Shown: one piece after another, positions 10,521 through 18,599 of the stretch | Layout: each line of letters opens with the position of its first letter | Numbering within the stretch: position 1 is the first letter of the stretch | Assembly (NCBI GenBank): GCA_003427395.1 | Contig: BFEA01000320.1 | Location: 1,385,814-1,420,643 of the forward strand | Origin: Chara braunii | Taxonomy: Eukaryota > Streptophyta > Charophyceae > Charales > Characeae | DNA: 34,830 bases | Direction: 5' to 3' | Notes under the pieces: generated by a model | Told to the model about the DNA's origin: nothing | Databases searched by the model: none | The model's input: the letters and a program-made list of their open reading frames with translations, nothing else | Translations under genes and position numbers: made by a program

Positions 10521-10935
10521 TGTTCACATGTGGGTGCACAGTAGCGCAAGAGAGAGGGAAAATGCATTTGGGTTTCCCTCTGGCCCAATGCAAGTGGACT
10601 TCCCAGAAGACAATGGGAGCACGGTAAGTATTTTCACCATCTCTCTCCCTCTCTCTCTCTCTCTCTGTTCCATGTGGGTGCACAGTAGCACGACAGAGAG
10701 AAGGGTGCGCTCTACTACACATCATTCAAAATGCATTTGGGCTTCCCTCTGGCCTGATGCAACCGGACTGCCGAGAAGGCAACGGGAACATGGTGAGTAT
10801 TTCCACAATCTCTCTCTCTCTCTCTGTGCATGTTCACGTGGGTGCACAGTAGCACAACAGAGAGAGGGGTGCGCTCTACTACACAGCATTCGAAATGCAT
10901 TTGGGCTTCCCTCTGGCCTGATACACTCAAATTGA
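10335..10935 (+). repeat. Microsatellite-bearing tandem repeat, about 4 units
   Basis: Units of roughly 150-190 bp recur with starts near 10335, 10561, 10729 and 10896. Each full unit has, in order: ATGCATTTGGGCTTCCCTCT (absent from the first), GCAACCGGACTGCC, AGAAGGCAACGGGAACA, G(T)(A/G)AGT, a (TC)n tract, TGTTCAC-TGTGGGTGCACAGTAGC and AGAGAGAGGG. The fourth unit is truncated after CTCTGGCCTGAT. The first unit has an expanded (TG)n at about 10463-10519. The splice-donor-like GTAAGT or GTGAGT followed by a pyrimidine tract recurs at the same unit position, but there is no evidence that these are real introns. Confidence 0.75.
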
Positions 10936-10965
10936 CATTCGAATTGAGCATTTGAGTGTATCGGG
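10928..10965. repeat. Inverted repeat at end of tandem array
   Basis: GATACACTCAAAT (from 10919) and ATTTGAGTGTATC (to about 10962) form an imperfectly spaced hairpin, with a smaller CAATT/GAATTG-type palindrome between. It marks the point where the tandem unit is truncated and may be an insertion boundary. Confidence 0.45.
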
Positions 10966-11118
10966 GCTGACACCAGCCCCAATACATCTCGAGAGCTCTC
11001 TCTCTGTGTGTCTCTTGCTCTCGCTCTCTGGCGCCCCGCTGTGCACTGGGATCCTGCATGCACTGGCGTAGGCTTCCTGGCCTTGCCAGCGCGTTCACTC
11101 ATGGCAAACAGTGGTATG

Positions 11119-11122
11119 CCGT

Positions 11123-11170
<48 letters not shown>

Positions 11171-11262
11171 CTGAAGTTACCATGTTGCCATGTCTTCTGG
11201 GCACTCCGGTTTCACCAGTGAGCGGTGGACCACCAGTGCCAAATTGAACGAGACCATGGGCC
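11119..11262 (-). repeat. Inverted copy of the microsatellite-bearing unit
   Basis: Read on the minus strand this gives TGGTGGTCCACCG-TCACTGGTG, AACCGGAGTGCCCAGAAGAC, GGCAACATGGTAA, then (TC)n and (AC)n. That is the same order as the first unit at 10370-10520 on the plus strand. The microsatellite is (TG)n(GA)n on the plus strand at about 11120-11170. Confidence 0.7.
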
Positions 11263-11434
11263 CAGGTGTGGTTTGGTGTAAAAAACTGATATAGCAAGCT
11301 CGAACTGTGAGACATCCACTTCAGCATGCAGCATTCCAGCTCAGTAACGGGCCAGGGCTTCTGGTGGGCCCTCTAACGTGGCTATGACAAAACTGCATCA
11401 GCTGCATGTTAAACTCCACGCCTGACTATCTACT

Positions 11435-11665
11435 ATCTAGTGAAGAACCTGCCGCTGTGTAGAAAGCACCTTCTTGGAGGATATGGCACGAAGAACACGC
11501 TATGCATCGGTCTCTTATACACATCTAGATGTGTATAAGAGACAGACGCTATGCATTGTGCGGACAAAGAACTGCACTGCCAGACTGGGTGTGAATGGCC
11601 TCCTTCACAACCATAGAAGCTTTGTGAGATCTAGTGAAGAACCTGCCGCTGTGTAGAAAGCACCT
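11435..11665. repeat. 37-bp direct repeat pair flanking the adapter
   Basis: The 37 bases starting ATCTAGTGAAGAACCTGCCG are identical at 11435-11471 and 11629-11665, an offset of 194. The adapter junction lies between them. This is either a real tandem duplication or a mis-join caused by the adapter-containing read. Confidence 0.7.
11508..11545. other. Nextera/Tn5 mosaic-end junction adapter (contaminant)
   Basis: The 19-base Tn5 mosaic end AGATGTGTATAAGAGACAG is exact at 11527-11545. It is preceded by its reverse complement (11508-11526, one mismatch at 11509), forming the 38-bp head-to-head junction produced in Nextera mate-pair libraries. The 11-mer ACGCTATGCAT lies on both sides (11497-11507 and 11546-11556), which includes the 9-bp duplication expected of Tn5 cutting. 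The apparent peptide VSYTHLDVYKRQ across it is the well-known translation of this adapter, not biology. Confidence 0.97.
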
Positions 11666-11861
11666 CCTGAAAGTTGGAGGGCGTCTGCGATGTTGCCTAA
11701 GGAAGATCCAAGGTGTAGCACCCTTCCTGCTGACCGCTAGACATTTCTAGAGCCCGCCATGTCAGATACGTCCAGGAATGCACATCAACCCACACCTCGT
11801 GAGTAGCGAATGTGGATTAGGATCTTAAATACCTTTTTTTTTTAACCCCCCCCCCCCTGCA

Positions 11862-11899
11862 GTGCTAGTGGTGCTGACAGGATCAGACACCACTAGCAC
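11862..11899 (-). other. 12-bp stem-loop near the LINE 3' end
   Basis: GTGCTAGTGGTG and CACCACTAGCAC form a perfect 12-bp stem around a 14-nt loop. It is placed about 18 nt inside the tail of the minus-strand LINE. Its position parallels the terminal stem-loop of the other LINE copy, although the sequence differs. Confidence 0.65.
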
Positions 11900-12448
11900 C
11901 TGGGGAGAGGCTCCGTCTATTGGTGGGGAGCATCACCTGCTGGAGGGTCCAGCGTCCCTTTACAAAATGAATACAGAATGAAATTAGGATGAATACCGAA
12001 AGTTGTGTGAAACCTGCCAGCATTGATTACGCTGGCGTCCAGAGGATTGACTGTGCAGGTAGTTACGGGAGGGGAGGGGAGGAAACCTCTTCGCCCTCGT
12101 ACCAGGTGCCAGATATCTGCTGCTAAAAAACTAGTTCCTCCCTCAGCATTTGGATAAAGTTACAGAAGGAGATTAGAACAACATTCTGAGAGGCTCTCAA
12201 TTCCACCAGCATTGCTTGCCCGGGAGAAACCCCGGTGATTGGCTGAGTGGCCTACTTCTGACTGAGCATGCAGGGACCGAGCTGAGTACGCCAACACTCA
12301 GGCCATCCGGTCTACTCAGGCACAACCACGCACAGCCATGCGTCTTGATACTATTGATGGTCTTGAGGGGACCTTCTGCAAGCAACATCCGGGGGGCACT
12401 GGAGAGGCTTATCTCAGGCTCATCTAATCATGTCGTGATTATATCTCT

Positions 12449-12873
12449 CTTGCAGCCGAGTCAGGGGGTGAGGGGGAACGGATCCGGGAATTCAGACGGG
12501 GGCCTCATCGGGAATGTGGGGTCAATTTGGGTCCAATCATTGAAGATAAGTCTGTAATCTCTCGGGATTCCTTGCTCTGTCCCAGCGGCCCGGTCCCCTG
12601 TCCACTCGATTCGAGCCATCCATCCACCTCGTTGCTCGCCCAACCATTCCATACCAAACCCCGTGATCTCCCTCTCTATATCCTGGTCCGTCTGACAAAT
12701 GTCTAACTGTGGTTTGAGGTCTCCCCATCTTCGTAACAGTTCCAACTGCACTAATTCCTTTATCTGCCCAGTCAGTTCAGGACCCTCAATCTTAACCCAT
12801 CTGCCCAGTCAGTTCAGGACCCTCAATCTTAACACCCTCCAAGACTAAGAGGCAGCGCTGCCACCAAAGCGCT
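12449..12873 (-). pseudogene. LINE ORF2 C-terminal fragment
   Basis: The minus-strand frame 12461-12751 ends in RDYRLIFNDW, MRPPSEFPDPFPLTP and a stop. It aligns with RDYCLRFNDW and RPPEEFPDPFP in the plus-strand LINE copy. Further 5' on the minus strand, EGVKIEGPEL and LxLWWQRC match EGVRLEGPEF and LWALWRWRC of that copy. A 37-bp tandem duplication at 12763-12799 and 12800-12835 (unit TCTGCCCAGTCAGTTCAGGA and on) breaks the frame because 37 is not a multiple of three. This copy ends two residues after the FPDPFP motif, whereas the other extends about 40 residues further. Confidence 0.8.
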
Positions 12874-12888
12874 AGGATCTTAAATACC

Positions 12889-13700
12889 GTCCAAGCAAAC
12901 TAGAAAAGATTGGAAAGTCTTGACAGAGAAGGTGATAGGTAGCCCTGCATATTTGATTTGTCCAATGGTTTTCATTTCAAGAAGTAAAACACGCGCGCAT
13001 TGAGTTTCAATTCTGTGAGGGACCACCCTCTAGTACAACGATCAAGAAAGGCATTGTGTTTCAAAACCATCCCCTTGGAGGTTGAAGAAACTCCTCTCTT
13101 CAATCACTGTGGTAGGGAACTCCACCTATCTAGGATTGGAAAAAAAAATCATCCTGCAACTGGGAATGAAGATGGTCATCAACAGCGATGGAGATCTGAT
13201 CACCGGATCGATTGTGAAAAGATGGTTCTGTGTGAAAACCCATGGATAGAACTGCTGGCGAGAAGCCCATCATCTTTCCGACCTCACCTGCAGGAGAGCG
13301 TTGAGATCTATGTAGTGGCAAAAGAAAACACACTTCATGGCGTAATAATTGAGGTCGTGCAATGGATAATCGACACCCCCTTGCAGAAGCGCCAGGTGAA
13401 CGATGAACCCCCCCTCTTGTCGTAAGAAATCCAGCTCTACCGGGAGGGGTTTGATCAAATGGCGCTTTGAATTATTTGATGCCACACGACTCACTGACAG
13501 ATCGTTTCCTACAAGGGGATGATGCTCCAATCTATTCGTGCCACAGATCTAGGTCCATCAGGTTTTGAACTTGGCTCTATCTATATTTCAACAGTTCAAT
13601 GGTGTACCAACAAAGAGCTCTTTGAAGTCAAGGTTGAGCTAATTCTCAGCCGGCCAGGGTTGCATTCGATCTTGATCATGTATACAGTACAGACTGGCGT
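12889..13700. other. Unrecognised stretch with overlapping open frames
   Basis: A plus-strand frame of 141 codons (13000-13425) and minus-strand frames (13130-13333, 13270-13530) overlap. The minus-strand reading ISIAVDDHLHSQLQDDFF slightly resembles the VDD region of a reverse transcriptase, but no other RT motif accompanies it. I treat the region as unassigned and possibly retroelement-derived. Confidence 0.25.
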
Positions 13701-14700
13701 AAGGAATTGCGATTAGGTAGGTGGTTGGTTGGTATTCCTATTGTGAGGAGCACCGGACTGGCATAAGGGATTGTGACGAGGTAGTGAGGAACGATGATGA
13801 GGTAGGTGGTTCATATTGCTATGATCAGGACTCACAGGAGAAACAGCCGAGCAATCAGACGTATTCTATGTGCAAGCTATGAGGCACAATTTGGGAGTAA
13901 TCTGGATGCACATTGCAGACCGGTGCATGACGGATGCTCCAGCAATAGGATGTATATTGTACGCGCAAGGTATGAGGCACAATTTGGGAGCAATCCGGGC
14001 GCACGTAGCAGAACCGGTCCGGTGCAGGACGTAGGCGTACATTTAATGAACGACATTGCAGCCCAATCGGAGATTTGACAGATCAAATAGATTCTCTGAA
14101 CCTGGTCAGATCCATTTGGTTGAAGGGATATGATTCTCAAGGTGGGTGATTCACAACCTGAGAATGTGTGATGCATGCCCCGATGAGCCATGGGCGTAAT
14201 TGCAATCAGATACTTTCGGGTATAAGAATGTATCCGACTGCAATTTCAACCTGAACATCTCATTATTAGAACTTTTATGGATGTATCTGACTATAATCAC
14301 GACCGGCCCTGGGTGTATCTGGCCGCAATCACGTCTACAGCTGTGTAGAAAAGTTTGCCCTGAGACTGTGTGATGCATGCCCGGATGAGCCATGATGGGC
14401 AATACATCACAGACCATTCTTAGTAGAAAAGGCCCTCAGTACTACTAAGAATGGTCAACATAGGCCTGGGTGGGCAGTGCAACACAGCGGAACACTTGAC
14501 TCAGGGCATACCCATACTACTACCTTCTTCCACCGAATACAACATACGGTCATTATAGCAGCATTTGGGGCATAGGGCCCTGTGATGAGTCATGAGTAGA
14601 AAAGGCCCTACTCCTAAGAATGGTCAACATAAGGGGGGCAGTGCAACACAGCGAAACGCTCGAATCAGACACGGACTGACCTAACAATGGAGGGAAATCA
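13701..14700. repeat. Cluster of local direct and inverted duplications
   Basis: Several local copies are visible. GAGGCACAATTTGGGAG(T/C)AATC(T/C)GG recurs near 13880 and 13973. GATGAGCCATG and TGTGTGATGCATGCCC recur near 14165 and 14370. TAGAAAAGGCCCT...TAAGAATGGTCAACATA...GCAGTGCAACACAGCG recurs near 14423 and 14597. Around 13693-13825, GACTGGC(A/G)TAAGG and GAGGTAG(G)TGGTT words also repeat. No gene is recognised. Confidence 0.55.
14413..14455. repeat. 14-bp perfect inverted repeat
   Basis: ACCATTCTTAGTAG (14413-14426) and CTACTAAGAATGGT (14442-14455) flank a 15-nt loop. The right arm belongs to the TAAGAATGGTCAACATA repeat seen again near 14611; the left arm does not recur there. Confidence 0.8.
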
Positions 14701-14786
14701 CATTGTGAAAAAAGGGACCTGAACTCGCACACTGAGCAGGGACGGGTCACGGTCCATGCACAGATGAGAACTCCCTGCACAATCAT

Positions 14787-15146
14787 NNNNNNNNNNNNNN
14801 NNNNNNNNNNNNNNNNNNNNNNNNNNNNNNNNNNNNNNNNNNNNNNNNNNNNNNNNNNNNNNNNNNNNNNNNNNNNNNNNNNNNNNNNNNNNNNNNNNNN
14901 NNNNNNNNNNNNNNNNNNNNNNNNNNNNNNNNNNNNNNNNNNNNNNNNNNNNNNNNNNNNNNNNNNNNNNNNNNNNNNNNNNNNNNNNNNNNNNNNNNNN
15001 NNNNNNNNNNNNNNNNNNNNNNNNNNNNNNNNNNNNNNNNNNNNNNNNNNNNNNNNNNNNNNNNNNNNNNNNNNNNNNNNNNNNNNNNNNNNNNNNNNNN
15101 NNNNNNNNNNNNNNNNNNNNNNNNNNNNNNNNNNNNNNNNNNNNNN
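14787..15146. other. Assembly gap (360 N)
   Basis: A run of 360 ambiguous bases. Apparent open frames spanning it are meaningless. A short (GAA)n tract (about 15156-15188) directly abuts the gap and may be the reason for the break. Confidence 0.99.
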
Positions 15147-15479
15147 TGGGAGGCAAAAGAAGAAGAAGAAGAAGAAGAAAAAGAAGAGGACTCTCCACTA
15201 CACAACCTCCTCCTACCTCTACTTGGCTCTGCTCTCTTTCTAGCACTAGGATGCTCTCTCCATGAGCCGGCAGTCAAGCAGCAACGAGCGAACGGACCAA
15301 CCTCGACACTGCGCTGGGCCTCATCTCTAAGTTCTAATGGGCCTCCCTTCCTCACCATTTGGCCTCCCTCCTACGCCTCAGGATGATACACTCAACTCGT
15401 CGTCAATTGCCTTCTGTATTGCTTCATTACAGACTCCCCCTGCTCATTTCTGACGTTATATCTTTATCACTCCATACTG

Positions 15480-15481
<2 letters not shown>

Positions 15482-15529
<48 letters not shown>
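15482..15529. repeat. Poly(T) tract, 48 nt
   Basis: Forty-eight consecutive T residues, the longest homopolymer in the window. It could be the tail of a minus-strand retrocopy lying to its right. No element body was recognised beside it. Confidence 0.8.
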
Positions 15530-15533
<4 letters not shown>

Positions 15534-15674
15534 ATGCTAATTCTTTAAGCCATTTTACGAAAGCCTGAGTTCAAACCCACTTATGCAGGAAACTCTTATT
15601 ATTGACTAATTTTGCAATGTCCTTGCTGTTAAAACTTTTGGCAGGCGTAAAAAGCATCCTGCGGCTCTGAATAT

Positions 15675-15850
15675 GAGCCAGACCCTGCCTATTGTCACTC
15701 CTATAATGGGTAATGAGGGTATCCGCTCCTTACCCCCATAGGAGTCGAGACCCTCAATTACACATCATAGGAGTGGATACCCTCATTAACCCCTAGGAGC
15801 GGATACCCTCTTACCCATAGATACCCATAGGCGTGACGATAGGCAGGCTC
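15675..15850. mobile_element. Imperfect foldback repeat
   Basis: The left side reads GAGCC, CCTGCCTATTGTCAC, CCTATAATGGGTAATGAGGG and TATCCGCTCC. The right side is roughly its inverse: GGAGCGGATACCCTC, TTACCCATAG, GTGACGATAGGCAGG and CTC. Internal copies of GGATACCCTC and ATAGGAG add smaller hairpins. ATGCGTGACAATAGGCAGGCT occurs once more just downstream (about 15879-15899). It may be a small foldback DNA element; no target duplication was fixed. Confidence 0.6.
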
Positions 15851-16009
15851 TCATTCAGGGGACTGAGTCATTACCATATGCGTGACAATAGGCAGGCTTG
15901 TAGAAGAAGTGCATGCCGGCAGATTCAAAGGGTCGAGGGTTTCCATTACAAGGGGGACAAAGCCATTCTGGCCAATCTCTCAGTCGGGAAAAAGAAACCC
16001 TTTGCCCCT

Positions 16010-16164
16010 TGACCAATCCATACCATATACCCCACGCCGCCCACGGACTATTCAATCACTGTGTTGGAGACATCTGTTTTTTTTTTNTGACCAATCCATA
16101 CCATATACCCCACGCCGCCCACGGACTATTCAATCACTGTGTTGGAGACATCTGTTTTTTTTTT
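16010..16164. other. Duplicated contig end around a single N (16087)
   Basis: The 77 bases 16010-16086, from TGACCAATCCATACCATATA to a T-run, are repeated at 16088-16164 with one N between. An exact repeat separated by a lone N is the mark of two overlapping contig ends joined without merging. The break falls at the poly(T) tail of the U6 retrocopy, a natural place for assembly to fail. The duplicated open frames here are an artefact. Confidence 0.85.
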
Positions 16165-16276
16165 CTTCATACCATTTCTCGATTTATGCGTGTCATCCTC
16201 GAAAGCGCAGGGGCCATGCTAATCTTCTCTCTCTGTGTATCGTTCCAATTTTAACTGATGTCCTGTCCCCAAGGAC
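16155..16276 (-). pseudogene. U6: U6 snRNA retropseudogene with 17-bp target duplication
   Basis: On the minus strand the sequence starts at 16276 with the U6-type 5' hairpin GTCCTTGGGGAC. It continues with AAAATTGGAACGATAC, AGAAGATTAGCATGGCCCC, TGCGC and AGGATGACACGC, and ends ATAAATCGAGAAATGGT, which matches the canonical eukaryotic U6 order. It is followed by AAG and a 10-nt A tail (16155-16164). CTGTGTTGGAGACATCT lies on both sides (16137-16153 and 16277-16293), a perfect 17-bp target duplication. About four extra bases disrupt the ACAGAGA box, four more lie in the loop after TGCGC, and about five follow the 5' hairpin. U6 RNA is the catalytic core of the spliceosome. This copy is very probably a LINE-mobilised, non-functional retrocopy. 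Confidence 0.93.
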
Positions 16277-16410
16277 CTGTGTTGGAGACATCTAAGACTC
16301 CATTATGCTGAGAATATTGTCTCCCTGCATAAGCATCCATTACGAGAACTATCTTCATTGAGCTGACCAGCCCCAAGTAATTCCAAAAAATACTTCAGAA
16401 TAATTCGATT

Positions 16411-16555
16411 CTGTTCATCTGATCGTAACTGGACTCGAACTTGGGCCTGTGTTTCAAAAGCTCATGTGTGTATCACCTGAGCTAGGCCGGTCAGTTGGTA
16501 AATTCAGTCACTCTCGCGCCACCAGCAGTTACCCCTTCTTGACAGTGAATATTCT
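16411..16555 (-). mobile_element. tRNA-derived SINE-like copy 1
   Basis: The minus strand of 16425-16492 reads GACCGGCCTAGCTCAGGTG, matching a tRNA A box (TAGCTCAG...G). It then has CCCAAGTTCGAGTCC, matching a B box (GGTTCGANTCC), about 46 nt apart. The T stem is poorly paired, so a working tRNA is unlikely. The adjoining TTCTTGACAGTGAAT (about 16536-16550) recurs next to the third copy, which suggests it is part of the repeat unit. Confidence 0.68.
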
Positions 16556-16594
16556 GCTCATCTGATTGTAACTGGACTGGAACTTGGGTCTGTC
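16553..16594 (-). mobile_element. tRNA-derived SINE-like copy 2, truncated
   Basis: GCTCATCTGATTGTAACTGG, ACTGGAACTTGGGTCTGT closely matches the B-box side of copy 1 (TTCATCTGATCGTAACTGG, ACTCGAACTTGGGCCTGT) but stops at a T-run, so the A box is missing. It directly abuts copy 1. Confidence 0.6.
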
Positions 16595-16721
16595 TTTTTT
16601 TTTGCCCCCCCTTAACCCCATTGTATTCTGGGGGGAGCCAGTCCGGTTTCTAATCATCGGCAAGCATGGGGAAAAAAACAACGATTGAGATGAACCGAGG
16701 ATCACGAACTTTTAAACCATC

Positions 16722-16850
16722 AATACTTCCTAGAGTCGTGCCCATTAACAAGCCATGATTTTAGGAAATGTACGGGTCACTACAATCCGCCTAGAAACGT
16801 TTCTAGTCTTTTTTTTTCCATGGCCAATAGCTGGGTCAAGTACTGGTGGT
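16722..16850 (-). repeat. Dispersed repeat R, copy 2
   Basis: This is the inverse of 1588-1732 and shares the same ordered blocks, such as CCAGTACTTGACCCAGC, TTTCCTAAAATCATGG and TTAATGGGCACGACTCTAGG on the minus strand. Divergence includes an internal length difference around the GTTTCTAG block. Confidence 0.65.
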
Positions 16851-17040
16851 TTAAGGTTATCAGCGGGCAGCAGGAGACTAACTAATGTACCCAGGCCTAC
16901 CCAATAAGCCAGAGAAATGTTTCCTACCCAAACGAGCTCAAAAAGGGAGATACGCATTAAAGAAATACCTATAAATGAATACCTCTTAAATTAGAACTCG
17001 GAAAATAATCCAAAATATCGAAAAAAGAAGTCTTACTTAC

Positions 17041-17130
17041 CAAAGGGACTGGACCCCCGTGCCCCGTGCATGGTCCACCTGACCTGAGCTAGGCCTGTCC
17101 ATTGATTACCGGTTCTTGACAGTGAATCGA
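17041..17130 (-). mobile_element. tRNA-derived SINE-like copy 3
   Basis: The minus strand reads GGACAGGCCTAGCTCAGGTC (A box) and GGGGGTCCAGTCCC (a degraded B box). The flanking TTCTTGACAGTGAATCGA matches the segment adjoining copy 1. The spacing between the boxes differs from copy 1. Confidence 0.55.
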
Positions 17131-17171
17131 CAACCACGCTGGATTTTGATTTGCTTTCCTGATTTTATTTA

Positions 17172-17515
17172 TACAGGGTGAAGTCAGACATATCAATGAA
17201 CTGCACAGATAACCACTCTTCGCTTCGGAATCCATCAAAGATAGGTGATGTCTTAATCAGACTGAAGTACCTAAAAAGGCTCGAAAAGCAAAACAGCTGC
17301 AGTTCTTTAAAAAAAAAAAAAAAACTAAAAATGGCCAGATTGATGTAGAGGTCAAGTCAGACATATCCATGAACTGCATCCATTGCAATTCTTCGCTTCC
17401 ATTAAAAAAAAAAAAAGTGCTGTGGTAAACAGACTGAACTACCTTACGAGGCACAAAAAGCCAAACAGCTGCACTTTTTTTTTTTTTTTTTTTAGTAATA
17501 AAAATGGTCAGATTG
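17172..17515. repeat. Tandem duplication of about 170 bp
   Basis: Two diverged copies share AAGTCAGACATATC-ATGAACTGCA, CTTCGCTTC, AGACTGAA-TACCT, AAAACAGCTGCA, a homopolymer and AAAAATGG(C/T)CAGATTG. The homopolymer is A in the first copy and T in the second. No gene is recognised. Confidence 0.65.
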
Positions 17516-18599
17516 TTTTTTTTTTTAGGTCGGATTCATTCGTTAGTAAGAAATAGAGTATCTTTGCAAATACCGATTTAAAAAAAAAAAAAAAAAAAAA
17601 AAAAGCCCTTCAAAATGAACATCTCCTTTGTGGGAATGACCACCAACCGTGTTCTTGGTACGCGCAGTTCTAACTTCAGGATTAACTTTTTTATTTTATT
17701 TTATTTTATTATTTTTTTTTATGGTTAGAGTGCAGGATCAGTAGCGTGTGATGAAATCCAAATATTGAACACCAGTCCTTTTCAACTGCAAGGAGGAAAT
17801 CCAGACAGGTGCAGATGGATTTCAACTGTGAACCGCGCCGTCTGTTTTTTCAATTCGTAACCAGTTTTACAGATTGACAAAAGAAAGAAAGAAAAAAGGT
17901 ATTGACAAACCTTTGGCTTGCACTGACTAACATTCGGGGACCATGCCGTACCCAGCGCGTACAGCCTTGGAGTCGTTCACATCATCTTGGAAGACCGGAG
18001 GCCCACAAACCACTATGAAAAGTGTAAGAATAAACATACACCTGCAATTCAAAACCAACTTCCTGCCAATCTCTACCCCTTCGGGCCCTTCCCCCATTGT
18101 TTTCTTTTCGACATCTTCTTGTTGTAATCGTGTTCCTTCTCGTATTATACACTATGGAAGAAAAATAAGCACACACACACACACACAGACACACAGAGAG
18201 AGAGAGAGAGAGAGAGTCACAAAACAAGGGTGTTGAATTGGATAAAATATTTAAATGGAGAAGAATGGATGCTGATTGATAGGGGGCCGAAGCATATTTG
18301 GAAGGGAGTAACACTTCCCGAAAAGTGAAAAGGATTTCATGCCAATAAAAATCCAATACTTCTTTTAGTTTTTGCCTACGGTGACACGGTTTTCTTCCCC
18401 CTTTTGAGTAGGATAGGTATATTTAACGCGCACTCAAATGCGTATGTTTTGACTTAATCATTTCTGACCTTAATGGATGATACCATTCATCTCTTTCTAC
18501 GAATGCATCTTTATAGAAATCCCCCCCACCAAAAAGAAGTCCAAAAAAAAAAGGGTTAAAAATTTATTAAAAAAAATAAAATAAAAATATTATAAACAT
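17516..18599. other. Unannotated stretch with homopolymers and (AC)n(AG)n
   Basis: A poly(A) run at about 17580-17604, a TTTTA-rich patch at about 17687-17720, and (AC)n(AG)n at about 18171-18212 are visible. Open frames crossing the microsatellite (17943-18236 plus, 17982-18356 minus) have no domain. Confidence 0.4.

Larger units (their letters stand above)
11834..12873 (-). mobile_element. Second 5'-truncated LINE insertion with 15-16-bp target duplication
   Basis: A 1.04-kb insertion read on the minus strand. TAGGATCTTAAATACC is present at 11818-11833 and again at 12873-12888, which gives a 15-16-bp target duplication. Next to the left copy is a T-run (11834-11843), the minus-strand poly(A) tail, preceded on that strand by a G-run. 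The coding end matches the C-terminus of the LINE at 5901-7784. The insertion is truncated within the segment just downstream of the zinc knuckle, so only about the last 130 codons and the 3' UTR are present. Confidence 0.9.

Noticed and set aside
10468-11327. Long open frames over 10.4-11.3 kb on both strands
   Set aside because: They read through (TG)n, (TC)n and tandem units and give Cys/Val, His/Thr or Arg/Glu strings with no domain.
11474-11656. Open frame containing VSYTHLDVYKRQ
   Set aside because: The peptide is the translation of the Tn5/Nextera junction adapter, so this frame is an artefact.
13130-13333. Reverse-transcriptase-like VDD in a minus-strand frame
   Set aside because: Only ISIAVDDHL is suggestive; the preceding and following RT blocks are absent and other frames overlap it.
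14698-15358. Long open frames across the N run
   Set aside because: Most of their codons are ambiguous bases; the ends are (GAA)n translations.
16425-16492. Functional tRNA gene on the minus strand
   Set aside because: The A and B boxes are present, but the T stem and acceptor stem do not pair properly and truncated relatives lie nearby, so a SINE is more likely.
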